From assembly GCF_000518865.1 (NCBI RefSeq), contig NZ_KI912515.1:145843-209842 (forward strand): a stretch of DNA of 64,000 nt. The letters run 5' to 3'. The DNA is from Bacillus sp. J37. Its GTDB lineage: Bacteria; Bacillota; Bacilli; Bacillales; Bacillaceae. The notes beneath the pieces are model-generated. The model made no database searches, was not told the origin of the DNA, and was given only the letters and a program-made list of their open reading frames with translations. Shown here piece after piece: positions 34,400 to 42,974 of the stretch. Numbering within the stretch: position 1 is the stretch's first letter; every line of letters begins with the position of its first letter. A program made the translations under genes and the position numbers.

Positions 34400-36469
34400 T
34401 CAATCCCACCATTTAAACTTATCTAGCCAGCTTTCTTTTTCCTTCTGATCTGATGACTGCTCCGCTTCCGAAGCTTCACCGTCACTCATATGTTCCTCAC
34501 AATACTCAGTCGGCTCAGTACCTTCAATAAAATACGTAAGACGCTTTGTTGGGCAGCCTTTTGTGGCGAGCTTTCCGCTGGCAGGATTAATATAAACCCC
34601 GACAACTCCATCCGGTGGGCGAAAAGCTTTCACAGATTGATCATCTAATGCTTCCTCCATAAAGGTGGACCATATTACCTTCGCATAACCGCGTTCTTGA
34701 ACAAGGTTGATCGTTTTTCCTTTGTCATACCCTGTCCAAACACCAACGGCAAGTTGTGGGGCAAATCCGATCATCCAGCTGTCTGATGAGGTTGTACCTG
34801 ATTTGCCTGCATAGTCCCGGGTGAGGGAGTCAGCAATGCTGTGACCTGTAACAGATGTATAATCATTTAATGTAGTATCAAACATTCCTTTCATCATATG
34901 TGTCGTGACGAAAGCTGCTTGTTCGCTCAATACTTGCTCTTTTGCCTGTTTCGATTCATAGATGACATTTCCAGCAGTGTCTTCAATTTTAGTCACGAAA
35001 GTAGGTTCAACTTTTTTTCCTCCATTACCCAGCATTCCGTACGCATTGACCATGTCAATCAAACGGACAGGTGACGTACCTAATGCCGCTGAAGGATTTT
35101 TCTTTATGCCTGTACTAAGACCAAGGAGTTTCCCTGTTTTGATAAGCTCCTCCATCCCGATAAACATATGTGTTTTCACGGCATAAATATTGTCAGACAA
35201 AGCGATGGCCTGGAGCATTGTAATAAAGTCGTTCGCATAATAGTCGTTATAATTACTCGGCTTATACGACGCTTTTCCATCATCATAGGTAAATGAAGTT
35301 GGTTCACTTTTCATCTCGGTAGATGGTGTAAAGCCGTTCATAATCGCAGAGTAGTAAAGAAAAGGCTTAATCGTTGAACCCGGCTGCCTTTTTGCCTGAG
35401 TAGCACGATTGAAAGGACTTTCCTCATAATTTCGTCCGCCGATTAATGCCCGAACATAACCGGTCTTAGGGTCCATTGCGACAATCCCTGTTTGAATGTC
35501 AGAGGACTCATCAATCGTTTCTTCAACCGTTTCTTCAGCAAGCTTTTGCATGTCTGCATCCAATGTTGTATAGATCTTTAACCCTTTTGTTTGGATAGCT
35601 TGTACGTCGATGCCTAACTTGTCGGATATCTCACTTAACATTGCATCCTGGAAATAAGGGGCTAATCTTGGTTGAATAGTGTCTGTTTTCTTTTTATATA
35701 CAAGCTCTGCTGTAAGTGCTGATTGGAATTGCTTTTCCGTAATATACCCTTCATTTTTCATCATTTTTAAAATGATGTCTTGTCTTTGTTTTGCTTTTTC
35801 CCTGTTTGCGTAAGGGGAATAGAGGGTTGGTCCCTTTGGAATGCCGGCAAGCATGGCAGCTTCAGCAAGGGTTAAGTCACTTGAGCTTTTTCCAAAGTAA
35901 TAATTAGCTGCTGCTTCAATGCCGTAAACACCATGTCCGTAATAAATGGTGTTTAAATAGCCTTCTAAAATCCGGTCCTTGCTATAGTTTTGCTCCAACC
36001 GAATGGTATATAAGGCTTCATTCGCTTTACGCTGCCATGTTTTTTCATGCTCTAAAAATAAATTCCGTGCGTATTGCTGGGTTATCGTACTGGCACCCTG
36101 TACCTTTGCCATAGCTTTTAAGTCGGCTAATGCAGCACCTGCAATTCGTTTATAATCAAATCCATCATGTTGATAAAAACTTCGATCTTCTATTGCGATG
36201 GTTGCTTCACGGACATGTGGGGAAATATGATCAATATCAACCCAGTACCGTTTTTGACCATTATGCAATTCACCTATTTTTGACCCATCACTTGCATAAA
36301 TGAGAGTTGATTGTGGAACTGATAAAGAAGGAGGTCCCAGCCACTTTGCATATAACACAATACTTAAAATAATCGTTGAAAAAAGCACTAAACATAATAA
36401 ACTTATAAAAATAAGTGCCCGCACTGTTTTAAGGGTGATGCGTAAACGTCTAGGTGTCATCACATCCAT
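34400..36469 (-). CDS. pbpG: Class A penicillin-binding protein PbpG
   Basis: Bifunctional peptidoglycan synthase (689 aa). A membrane anchor lies near residues 15-40. The glycosyltransferase-51 domain (~55-230) has EDRSFYQHDGFD with the catalytic Glu, QGASTITQQYARNLFLEH and RKANEAL. The transpeptidase domain (~310-600) has the active Ser in GSTIKP, the SDN triad and KSGTT. The C-terminal tail is acidic and Ser-rich. Length, position and order match YwhE/PbpG (PBP2d), a SigF-dependent sporulation PBP in B. subtilis. ATG 36469 is chosen because AGGAGGTG sits 6-8 nt upstream; GTG 36478 overlaps that site. Confidence 0.93.
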   Translation of the reverse strand: MDVMTPRRLRITLKTVRALIFISLLCLVLFSTIILSIVLYAKWLGPPSLSVPQSTLIYASDGSKIGELHNGQKRYWVDIDHISPHVREATIAIEDRSFYQHDGFDYKRIAGAALADLKAMAKVQGASTITQQYARNLFLEHEKTWQRKANEALYTIRLEQNYSKDRILEGYLNTIYYGHGVYGIEAAANYYFGKSSSDLTLAEAAMLAGIPKGPTLYSPYANREKAKQRQDIILKMMKNEGYITEKQFQSALTAELVYKKKTDTIQPRLAPYFQDAMLSEISDKLGIDVQAIQTKGLKIYTTLDADMQKLAEETVEETIDESSDIQTGIVAMDPKTGYVRALIGGRNYEESPFNRATQAKRQPGSTIKPFLYYSAIMNGFTPSTEMKSEPTSFTYDDGKASYKPSNYNDYYANDFITMLQAIALSDNIYAVKTHMFIGMEELIKTGKLLGLSTGIKKNPSAALGTSPVRLIDMVNAYGMLGNGGKKVEPTFVTKIEDTAGNVIYESKQAKEQVLSEQAAFVTTHMMKGMFDTTLNDYTSVTGHSIADSLTRDYAGKSGTTSSDSWMIGFAPQLAVGVWTGYDKGKTINLVQERGYAKVIWSTFMEEALDDQSVKAFRPPDGVVGVYINPASGKLATKGCPTKRLTYFIEGTEPTEYCEEHMSDGEASEAEQSSDQKEKESWLDKFKWWD

Positions 36470-36597
36470 GAAGCTCACCTCCTATTTTCGTCATGAAAGA
36501 CATACTGTTAGCCATTATGAGTTTTTTATCAGAATTTTAAACATTTTAAACATTTTAAACAAAAGTCATAGATTTTTTTCTCATTTTCTGCTATAAG

Positions 36598-36660
36598 GGA
36601 CAAGGGGACAGGTTCCGTGTCCCATAATGAACGGGACAGGGGACCTGTCCCTCTGTCCCA
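36598..36660. repeat. Family D repeat, copy 1, in speE leader
   Basis: GGGACAAGGGGACAGGTTCC at the left and GACAGGGGACCTGTCCCTCT at the right form a G/C-rich inverted repeat ending 20 bp before the speE start codon. A second copy lies at 39.56 kb. Confidence 0.8.
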
Positions 36661-36680
36661 GTTTTGAAAGGATGATTATA

Positions 36681-37511
36681 ATGAGTGAGTTATGGTATAC
36701 AGAGAAGCAAACGAAAAGTTTTGGGATTACGTTAAAAGTTAAGCAAACGTTACATACAGAACAAACTGATTTTCAGTACTTGGAAATGGTGGAAACAGAA
36801 GAGTTCGGAAATATGTTGTTCCTTGATGGTATGGTGATGACTTCACAGAAGGACGAGTTCGTTTATCACGAGATGGTGGCCCATGTGCCTTTATTTACAC
36901 ACCCAAACCCTGAGAACGTTCTAGTAGTTGGCGGCGGGGACGGTGGAGTTATTCGTGAAGTGTTAAAACACCCACAAGTGAAGAAAGCGACACTTGTTGA
37001 TATTGATGGTAAAGTAATTGAGTACTCAAAAAAGTACCTTCCTGAAATTGCTGGAAAACTTGACGACCCTCGAGTGGAAGTAAAAGTAGGCGACGGCTTC
37101 ATGCATATCGCTGAAAGTGAAAATGAATACGATGTGATCATGGTTGATTCAACAGAACCAATGGGCCCTGCAGTGAACCTATTTACTAAAGGCTTCTATG
37201 CAGGTATCTCCAAAGCACTAAAAGAAGACGGTGTGTTCGTTGCCCAAACGGACAACCCTTGGTTCACGCCGGAATTAATCACAAATGTTCAACGTGATGT
37301 GAAAGAAATTTTCCCGATCACACGCCTATACACAGCGAACATTCCAACATACCCAAGCGGTCTATGGACATTCACGATTGGGTCAAAAAAATACGATCCA
37401 CTAGAAGTAAGTGAAGATCGCTTCCATGAAATCGAAACAAAATACTACACAAAAGAATTACACAAAGCTTGCTTTGTATTACCTAAATTTGTAAGTGATT
37501 TAATTAAATAA
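36681..37511 (+). CDS. speE: Spermidine synthase
   Basis: Aminopropyltransferase (276 aa) making spermidine from putrescine and decarboxylated S-adenosylmethionine. The N-terminal beta domain starts [19 protein letters not shown]; the nucleotide-binding [18 protein letters not shown] and the catalytic [14 protein letters not shown] loop are present. ATG 36681 is chosen because GAAAGGATG is 8-10 nt upstream and the conserved N-terminus begins here; the frame upstream runs through a repeat. It precedes speB. Confidence 0.96.
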   Translation: MSELWYTEKQTKSFGITLKVKQTLHTEQTDFQYLEMVETEEFGNMLFLDGMVMTSQKDEFVYHEMVAHVPLFTHPNPENVLVVGGGDGGVIREVLKHPQVKKATLVDIDGKVIEYSKKYLPEIAGKLDDPRVEVKVGDGFMHIAESENEYDVIMVDSTEPMGPAVNLFTKGFYAGISKALKEDGVFVAQTDNPWFTPELITNVQRDVKEIFPITRLYTANIPTYPSGLWTFTIGSKKYDPLEVSEDRFHEIETKYYTKELHKACFVLPKFVSDLIK

Positions 37512-37521
37512 TGTAGAAATA

Positions 37522-37554
37522 AAAAAGTGAGAGAAGGGAAATCTCTCACTTTTT
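37522..37554 (+). terminator. Terminator-like hairpin between speE and speB
   Basis: AAAAAGTGAGAGA pairs with TCTCTCACTTTTT around AGGGAAA. It lies inside the speE-speB gap, so it would lower speB expression from upstream or allow read-through control. Confidence 0.85.
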
Positions 37555-37572
37555 GAATGGAGGTAATAATTA

Positions 37573-38451
37573 ATGAAATTTGATGAAGCCTATTCAGGTA
37601 ATGTATTTATTAAAAGCCATCCTAACTATGAAGAAAGCGAAGCTGTTATCTACGGCATGCCGATGGATTGGACGGTAAGCTATCGCCCGGGTTCCCGCTT
37701 CGGCCCTGCGCGCATTCGCGAAGTATCAATTGGTCTTGAGGAATACAGCCCATACTTAGATCGTGAGTTAGAGGAAGTAAAATACTTTGATGCAGGAGAT
37801 ATTCCATTGCCATTTGGAAACCCGCAGCGAAGCATCGACATGATTGAGGAATATATTGATCAGCTGCTCGCAGATGACAAATATCCACTAGGTATGGGTG
37901 GAGAGCACCTTGTATCATGGCCTGTTATGAAAGCCATGTACAAAAAATACCCTGATCTTGCAATCATTCATTTTGATGCACATACAGACCTTCGTGATGA
38001 CTATGAAGGAGAACCACTTTCCCACTCAACACCAATTAAAAAAATTGCTAATTTAATTGGACCAACAAATGTATTTTCTTTCGGAATCCGCTCAGGAATG
38101 AAGGAAGAATTCCAATGGGCCAAAGAAGTGGGCATGCACATCTCAAAATTTGAAGTGCTTGAGCCATTAAAAGAAATACTGCCAAAGCTGGCAGGACGTC
38201 CTGTCTACCTAACCATTGATATCGACGTTCTTGACCCGGCGCACGCCCCTGGAACAGGTACAGTAGATGCTGGTGGTATTACATCGAAAGAGCTTCTGGC
38301 TTCTATTCACGAGATTGCAAAATCAGATATACGTGTTGTAGGCTCTGACTTGGTAGAGGTTGCGCCAATTTATGATCACTCTGAACAAACAGCGAACACA
38401 GCAAGTAAAATTATAAGAGAAATGATTTTAGGATTAGTGCAGAAAAAATAG
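37573..38451 (+). CDS. speB: Agmatinase
   Basis: Ureohydrolase (292 aa) that splits agmatine to putrescine and urea, supplying putrescine for SpeE. The dimanganese ligands are in GGEHLVSWPVM, HFDAHTDLRDDYEG (the DAHxD motif) and TIDIDVLDPAHAPGTGT (the DxD motif). Length and neighbour match speB of B. subtilis. TGGAGGTAAT precedes ATG 37573. Confidence 0.97.
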   Translation: MKFDEAYSGNVFIKSHPNYEESEAVIYGMPMDWTVSYRPGSRFGPARIREVSIGLEEYSPYLDRELEEVKYFDAGDIPLPFGNPQRSIDMIEEYIDQLLADDKYPLGMGGEHLVSWPVMKAMYKKYPDLAIIHFDAHTDLRDDYEGEPLSHSTPIKKIANLIGPTNVFSFGIRSGMKEEFQWAKEVGMHISKFEVLEPLKEILPKLAGRPVYLTIDIDVLDPAHAPGTGTVDAGGITSKELLASIHEIAKSDIRVVGSDLVEVAPIYDHSEQTANTASKIIREMILGLVQKK

Positions 38452-38460
38452 ATGGATTGG

Positions 38461-38491
38461 AAGTCTGGTACTTGATGTATCAGGCTTTTTT
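38461..38491 (+). terminator. Terminator after speB
   Basis: AGTCTGGTAC pairs with GTATCAGGCT (G-T pairs) around TTGAT, followed by TTTTTTTATT. Confidence 0.8.
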
Positions 38492-38796
38492 TATTGAAAA
38501 AATTGTAACAATACCGATATATATGTAAAGAAACAGGCTGTTTTAAAACCTTGTCAACATGCTGTTTTAACCAAAATAGTGGGTTGTTTTCCAACTATTA
38601 GGTTATTTGGTGGAAGTTTTGCTTCTGCTAGTAAATCGGTGAAACCAATGATAGATTCCGAGGTTAAGTCAATCCACATAAGACCAACCGCCTATAACGG
38701 TAACAAACTGTTAAAATTATCCTCAAATATGACAAAAAAACACATGTTACGATATTCTCGTCAGCACATGAGTTGATTAAGGAGGATGACATATAC
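38492..38796. other. Intergenic region upstream of the CAP-domain gene
   Basis: About 305 bp without a convincing gene. It includes a small hairpin (GGTGGAAG-tttt-GCTTCTGC) near 38610-38630 and an A/T-rich stretch near 38700-38760 that may hold the promoter. I could not fit it to a c-di-AMP or other known riboswitch. Confidence 0.35.
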
Positions 38797-39507
38797 ATGA
38801 AGAAAAAAATCATTTTATCAGTTGTAGCGGGTGCGGCTCTATTAATGGCAAATCCACTTGCACAAAAAGCAGATGCTGCTTCAAACACAACACAAGCAAA
38901 AGTCTATTACTATCAATCAGGTAATCTAGACCAAGAACAAATCAATGAATTCATTAAAAAATACTTCAGCAACTATCAGAAATCTACTACTCAAAAAGAA
39001 GTAGAAGCACCAAAAGAAGAACAAACACAAACTGAGAAGCAGCCAGCAACCGAACAACCAGCAACACAGCAGCCTGCTCAACAGCAACCAGCACAAACTG
39101 AAGAAACAAAGGAACAAGCAAGCTATCAATTAAGTCAGTATGAGCAGCAAGTCGTTGATTTAACAAACCAAGAACGTGCTAAGCAAGGACTTCCTGCTTT
39201 AAAAGTAGATCTTGAATTAAGCAAAGTAGCACGTGAGAAATCACTAGATATGCAAAAAAACAATTACTTTTCACATACAAGTCCAACATATGGTTCACCA
39301 TTTGATATGATGAAAAAGTTTGGCATTTCATATAAAGCGGCAGGCGAAAACATTGCCAAAGGTCAACGCACTCCACAAGAAGTCGTTAACGCATGGATGA
39401 ACAGCTCAGGCCACCGCCAAAACATCCTAAGCTCAAACTTCACTCACATCGGAGTAGGCTACGTAGCAGAAGGTAACTACTGGACTCAACAATTTATAGG
39501 GAAATAA
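38797..39507 (+). CDS. Secreted CAP/SCP-domain protein (YkwD-like)
   Basis: 236 aa. A signal peptide (MKKKIILSVVAGAALLMANP, then cleavage near ADAA) leads to a ~60-residue Gln/Glu/Pro/Thr-rich linker (TEQPATQQPAQQQPAQTEET). The C-terminal CAP domain (~115-236) has LTNQERAKQGLPALKVD, the HTSPTYGSPFDMM His motif, GENIAKGQ and SGHRQNILS. This is the YkwD-type exported protein of bacilli; function is uncertain. ATG 38797 follows AAGGAGG. Confidence 0.9.
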   Translation: MKKKIILSVVAGAALLMANPLAQKADAASNTTQAKVYYYQSGNLDQEQINEFIKKYFSNYQKSTTQKEVEAPKEEQTQTEKQPATEQPATQQPAQQQPAQTEETKEQASYQLSQYEQQVVDLTNQERAKQGLPALKVDLELSKVAREKSLDMQKNNYFSHTSPTYGSPFDMMKKFGISYKAAGENIAKGQRTPQEVVNAWMNSSGHRQNILSSNFTHIGVGYVAEGNYWTQQFIGK

Positions 39508-39514
39508 TAATAGA

Positions 39515-39550
39515 ACGCGGCTAACCCTTTGATAGGGTTAGCCGCTTTTT
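39515..39550 (+). terminator. Terminator after the CAP-domain gene
   Basis: GCGGCTAACCC pairs with GGGTTAGCCGC around TTTGATA, followed by TTTTT. Confidence 0.93.
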
Positions 39551-39558
39551 GCCGTAAT

Positions 39559-39631
39559 TGGGACAGGGGGACAGGTACCGTGTCCCGTCATAAACTGGAA
39601 AATCGGGACAAGGAACCTGTCCCTCCGTCCC
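39559..39631. repeat. Family D repeat, copy 2, upstream of ywiB-argS
   Basis: GGGACAGGGGGACAGGTACC with CGTGTCCCGTC, then CGGGACAAGGAACCTGTCCC ending in CGTCCC. Same layout as copy 1 at 36.60 kb; the halves can pair into a strong hairpin. It ends 76 bp before ywiB. Confidence 0.8.
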
Positions 39632-39707
39632 AAACACCTCTTGCGCAGTTGCATTTGGTTCTTTATACTATTAAAGTTAAAGGAAATGATGGAAAGGGAG
39701 TGTCGAC

Positions 39708-40139
39708 ATGTCAGAAAGCACGCCTATTCAAATCCATGTTTTATCTGAAATCCGCAAAGAGCATGAACAAGATAAAGAAACAATTGAAATGAACACTGCA
39801 GGTGAGCAATTTCTAAAGGGGAACACCGTTTACCTGCGATATGATGAAGAGCATGAACTTGGATCTGTCAAAACAACAGTGAAAATCGCACCTGAAGAAG
39901 TCATGGTCATGAGATCAGGAGCTGTTACAATGAAACAGCGGTTCATTCAAGGACAAAAAACGATGACAGATTATGCGACACCATTTGGTAAGCTTCAGCT
40001 TGAAATCAACACAAACTCATTAACAATAGATAAAACAGAGCTTGAAGATAGGCTCGTTATTTTATATGATTTGCAAATAGACGAAAATGAGAAACATGTA
40101 CATAAACTGATGATCACATACAAGGAGGATAAAAAATGA
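39708..40139 (+). CDS. ywiB: YwiB family beta-barrel protein (DUF1934)
   Basis: 143 aa of the DUF1934/YwiB family (calycin-like barrel): [11 protein letters not shown] at the N-terminus, [32 protein letters not shown] and a final [18 protein letters not shown]. Function unknown. AAAGGGAG precedes ATG 39708. The stop overlaps the argS start by 4 bp (ATGA), so the two are translationally coupled. Confidence 0.92.
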   Translation: MSESTPIQIHVLSEIRKEHEQDKETIEMNTAGEQFLKGNTVYLRYDEEHELGSVKTTVKIAPEEVMVMRSGAVTMKQRFIQGQKTMTDYATPFGKLQLEINTNSLTIDKTELEDRLVILYDLQIDENEKHVHKLMITYKEDKK

Positions 40140-41806
40140 ACATCGTTGAGCTAGTAAAAGAACGGTTAAAAGAAGAAATTAAAGCGGCAGTCATAAAAGC
40201 CGGTTTAGCAGAAGAAGCACAGATTCCTGAAGTGTTATTAGAGCTTCCTAAGGAAAAAGCACATGGAGATTACGCGACAAACATGGCAATGCAGCTTGCA
40301 CGTGTCGCAAAGAAAGCCCCGCGTATGATCGCAGAGGATATTGTGGCCAATTTTGATAAGCAAAAAGGCTCTATTGATAAAATTGAAATCGCAGGTCCTG
40401 GTTTTATTAACTTTTATATGAATAACAGCTATTTAACAGATTTGATTCCATCCATTCTAAAAGCTGGCACAAGCTATGGTGAAACAAATATTGGTAACAA
40501 TGAAAAAGTACAAGTTGAGTTCGTTTCGGCAAACCCGACAGGTGACCTTCACCTAGGTCATGCACGTGGAGCGGCTGTTGGTGATTCATTATGTAATGTG
40601 TTAGCGAAAGCAGGATATGATGTATCACGTGAATATTACATTAATGATGCGGGTAATCAAATCAATAACCTGGCTTTATCTGTAGAAGCACGTTATTTCC
40701 AAGCACTTGGTAAAGACGCTGAAATGCCTGAGGACGGCTATCATGGCGAAGACATCATTGGTATCGGGAAAAAGCTTGCCGAAGAGCACGGCGATAAATT
40801 TGTTGAGCAATCAAGTGATGAGCGTTTAGCATTTTTCAGAGAGTACGGCTTAAAATATGAAATGGCAAAATTAAAAGCAGACCTCGAGGAGTTTCGTGTA
40901 CCTTTTGACGTATGGTATTCGGAAACATCTCTTTACCATAACGGGAAAATTGACAATGCACTTTCCGCATTAAAAGAAAAAGGCCATATCTATGAAGAAG
41001 AGGGTGCAACATGGTTCCGTTCCACAACGTTCGGTGATGACAAGGACCGTGTATTAATTAAAAACGACGGCTCTTACACATATTTAACACCAGATATCGC
41101 GTATCACAAGGACAAGCTTGACCGCGGCTTCACAAAGCTGATTAATGTATGGGGTGCAGACCATCATGGTTATATTCCGCGTATGAAAGCAGCCATTGAA
41201 GCGTTAGGCTATGGCAAAGATACACTTGAAGTGGAAATCATTCAACTTGTTCACCTATATAAAAACGGTGAGAAGATGAAAATGAGCAAACGTACCGGAA
41301 AAGCTGTCACAATGAGAGACTTAATCGAAGAAGTTGGTCTTGATGCAGTACGTTATTTCTTTGCGATGAGAAGTGCGGACACACATATGGACTTTGACCT
41401 TGATTTAGCTGTTTCTAAATCAAACGAAAACCCGGTTTACTATGCACAATATGCTCATGCACGTATTTGCAGCATGCTGCGCCAAGGGGAAGAGCAAGGA
41501 CTTTCATATGAAGAGAATCTAAAACTAGATGAAATCACATCTGAAAAAGAATTCGACTTATTGAAAAAGCTTGGAGAATTCCCGCAAGCTGTCACAGAAG
41601 CTGCGCAAAAACGAATTCCACACCGTATTACAAATTATATTTATGACTTAGCATCCACACTACACAGCTTCTACAACGCTGAAAAAGTGTTGGATCCAGA
41701 AAATACAGAAAAAAGCCGAGCAAGACTTGGGCTAATGAAGGCAACACAAGTAACACTGCAAAATGCGTTAACAATTATTGGGGTATCTGCTCCGGAAAAA
41801 ATGTAA
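40136..41806 (+). CDS. argS: Arginyl-tRNA synthetase
   Basis: Class-I aminoacyl-tRNA synthetase (556 aa) charging tRNA-Arg. The N-terminal Arg-specific Add1 domain is followed by the HIGH-type motif [18 protein letters not shown] near residue ~130, the [10 protein letters not shown] motif near ~382 and a C-terminal DALR anticodon domain. AAGGAGG is 8 nt upstream of ATG 40136, within ywiB. No T-box leader is seen before the operon. Confidence 0.98.
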   Translation: MNIVELVKERLKEEIKAAVIKAGLAEEAQIPEVLLELPKEKAHGDYATNMAMQLARVAKKAPRMIAEDIVANFDKQKGSIDKIEIAGPGFINFYMNNSYLTDLIPSILKAGTSYGETNIGNNEKVQVEFVSANPTGDLHLGHARGAAVGDSLCNVLAKAGYDVSREYYINDAGNQINNLALSVEARYFQALGKDAEMPEDGYHGEDIIGIGKKLAEEHGDKFVEQSSDERLAFFREYGLKYEMAKLKADLEEFRVPFDVWYSETSLYHNGKIDNALSALKEKGHIYEEEGATWFRSTTFGDDKDRVLIKNDGSYTYLTPDIAYHKDKLDRGFTKLINVWGADHHGYIPRMKAAIEALGYGKDTLEVEIIQLVHLYKNGEKMKMSKRTGKAVTMRDLIEEVGLDAVRYFFAMRSADTHMDFDLDLAVSKSNENPVYYAQYAHARICSMLRQGEEQGLSYEENLKLDEITSEKEFDLLKKLGEFPQAVTEAAQKRIPHRITNYIYDLASTLHSFYNAEKVLDPENTEKSRARLGLMKATQVTLQNALTIIGVSAPEKM

Positions 41807-41810
41807 AAGA

Positions 41811-41846
41811 AAAACTCAGATGCTGGAAGGCATCTGAGTTTTGTTT
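41811..41846 (+). terminator. Terminator after argS
   Basis: AAAACTCAGATGC pairs with GCATCTGAGTTTT around TGGAAG, followed by GTTTTG. Confidence 0.92.
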
Positions 41847-41849
41847 TGC

Positions 41850-41969
41850 TCGAAATGAGTCGAAATTTGTCTAATCGCAAATAAATTTCTAAAATTGCAA
41901 ATAAAATATGAGAAACGCAAATAAATCTGCAAAATCGCAAATAAAATTTCAGAATCGCAAATAAGTAGC
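41850..41969 (+). repeat. Periodic ~118-bp element, copy 2 (plus orientation)
   Basis: A leader (TCGAAATGAGTCGAAATTTG then TCT) is followed by five units of exactly 20 bp with core AATCGCAAATAAATTT. Anchor dinucleotides lie at 41851, 41861, 41876, 41896 (TG), 41916, 41936 and 41956: steps 10, 15, 20, 20, 20, 20, identical to the copy at 34.26-34.38 kb. It begins straight after the argS terminator and ends ~25 bp from the uvsE stop. Confidence 0.85.
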
Positions 41970-41993
41970 CACAACCATTATTTCTCGTACAAG

Positions 41994-42950
41994 CTACCAC
42001 TGAATCGTAGCCCCTCCAATCCGTTTTACCCCGCGAATTCTCGAGATATCTTCACAAAGCTTCAGTGCCGCTTTATCTTTTTGCTTCGCTTCAATCATGA
42101 AATCGATATCGACATTCATTTCTTTCAAAACCTTTACTAAAGGCATTAAAAAATCAGCGTCTACATAATCAGCATGACTTCGAAATTCCTTCTCAGACTT
42201 AGGGGAAGAAACATGAATTTTAGGGTGCAGCCCAACCCAATCCCATGTTGGGAAGATCTTAGGCAGCAGCTCTTCCATTTTTTCATCCTCTTCATTATTC
42301 GCCATAAAATGGTGGTAATCAAAGAGAAGCGGGATTTGTTCCTTCTGGCAAATAGCCAATGTTTCTGAGGTTGTGTAGGTTTTGTCGTCATTTTCGAGTG
42401 TCATTCTCTTTTTGATATGTCCAGGCAAGCTTTTTATATTTTGATGGAAGCGCTCTGTTGCTTTTTGTTTGTCCCCATAGGCCCCGCCAACATGGATGTT
42501 AATAATGGCTTCATCAGCAAGACCCATCGCATCCAGAACATCATAATGATAAGACATGTCGCTAACAGCATTTTCGGTAATATGCTTTTTATCACTCGTA
42601 AATAGAGTAAATTGGTTTGGATGAAAGCTTACACGCAGCTTGTATTTTTTTATCAGTGTTCCAATTTCCAAAAGAAGTTCCTTAAATGGTGTCCGATAAT
42701 CCCAAAGCACCTCAGGATGTGTTGCTAGTGGAACAATGGATGAGGATAAGCGGTAAACCCATATTTCGTGGGCAATATTATAGTGGAGCATCCGCAGTGT
42801 ATGTTCCAGGTTCTGCTTTGTGACGTATAAAAGCTGATCATGCCGCTCTTGTTCGTCGAGTTTTTTCCAACGAGTAAACGTTAAGGATTTAGCAGGGGAG
42901 CAGTCCCAAAGGGAAAGAGCATGTGATACATATCCAAATCGAATAATCAT
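41994..42950 (-). CDS. uvsE: UV damage endonuclease UvsE
   Basis: UV damage endonuclease (318 aa, TIM-barrel like endonuclease IV) that nicks DNA 5' of photoproducts. Starts [20 protein letters not shown]. Metal ligands are expected in [41 protein letters not shown] and [10 protein letters not shown], all present. Formerly ywjD. It is downstream of clsB with a 24-bp gap, on the same strand. GGAGGAG precedes ATG 42950. Confidence 0.95.
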   Translation of the reverse strand: MIIRFGYVSHALSLWDCSPAKSLTFTRWKKLDEQERHDQLLYVTKQNLEHTLRMLHYNIAHEIWVYRLSSSIVPLATHPEVLWDYRTPFKELLLEIGTLIKKYKLRVSFHPNQFTLFTSDKKHITENAVSDMSYHYDVLDAMGLADEAIINIHVGGAYGDKQKATERFHQNIKSLPGHIKKRMTLENDDKTYTTSETLAICQKEQIPLLFDYHHFMANNEEDEKMEELLPKIFPTWDWVGLHPKIHVSSPKSEKEFRSHADYVDADFLMPLVKVLKEMNVDIDFMIEAKQKDKAALKLCEDISRIRGVKRIGGATIQW

Positions 42951-42974
42951 TGGACTCCTCCTTTGCTGATTTTT

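Noticed and set aside
36534-36561. Three tandem ATTTTAAAC-like repeats before family D
   Set aside because: Short A/T-rich run with only three units; could be chance or promoter A/T richness.
38579-38776. 65-residue open frame upstream of the CAP gene
   Set aside because: No ribosome site, unusual composition and it runs into the promoter region of the next gene.
38492-38796. c-di-AMP or other riboswitch before the CAP-domain gene
   Set aside because: Cell-wall genes often carry one, but the conserved riboswitch blocks could not be found here.
39632-39707. T-box leader for argS
   Set aside because: The space before ywiB is too short and lacks the T-box sequence and specifier stem.
39529-39792. 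Open frame across the family D repeat
   Set aside because: It overlaps ywiB in another frame and consists mostly of repeat DNA.
41671-42000. Minus-strand open frame with a repeated FAILKFYLRF-like peptide
   Set aside because: The peptide repeats arise from translating the 20-bp DNA element and the end of argS; there is no ribosome site and it overlaps argS and uvsE ends.
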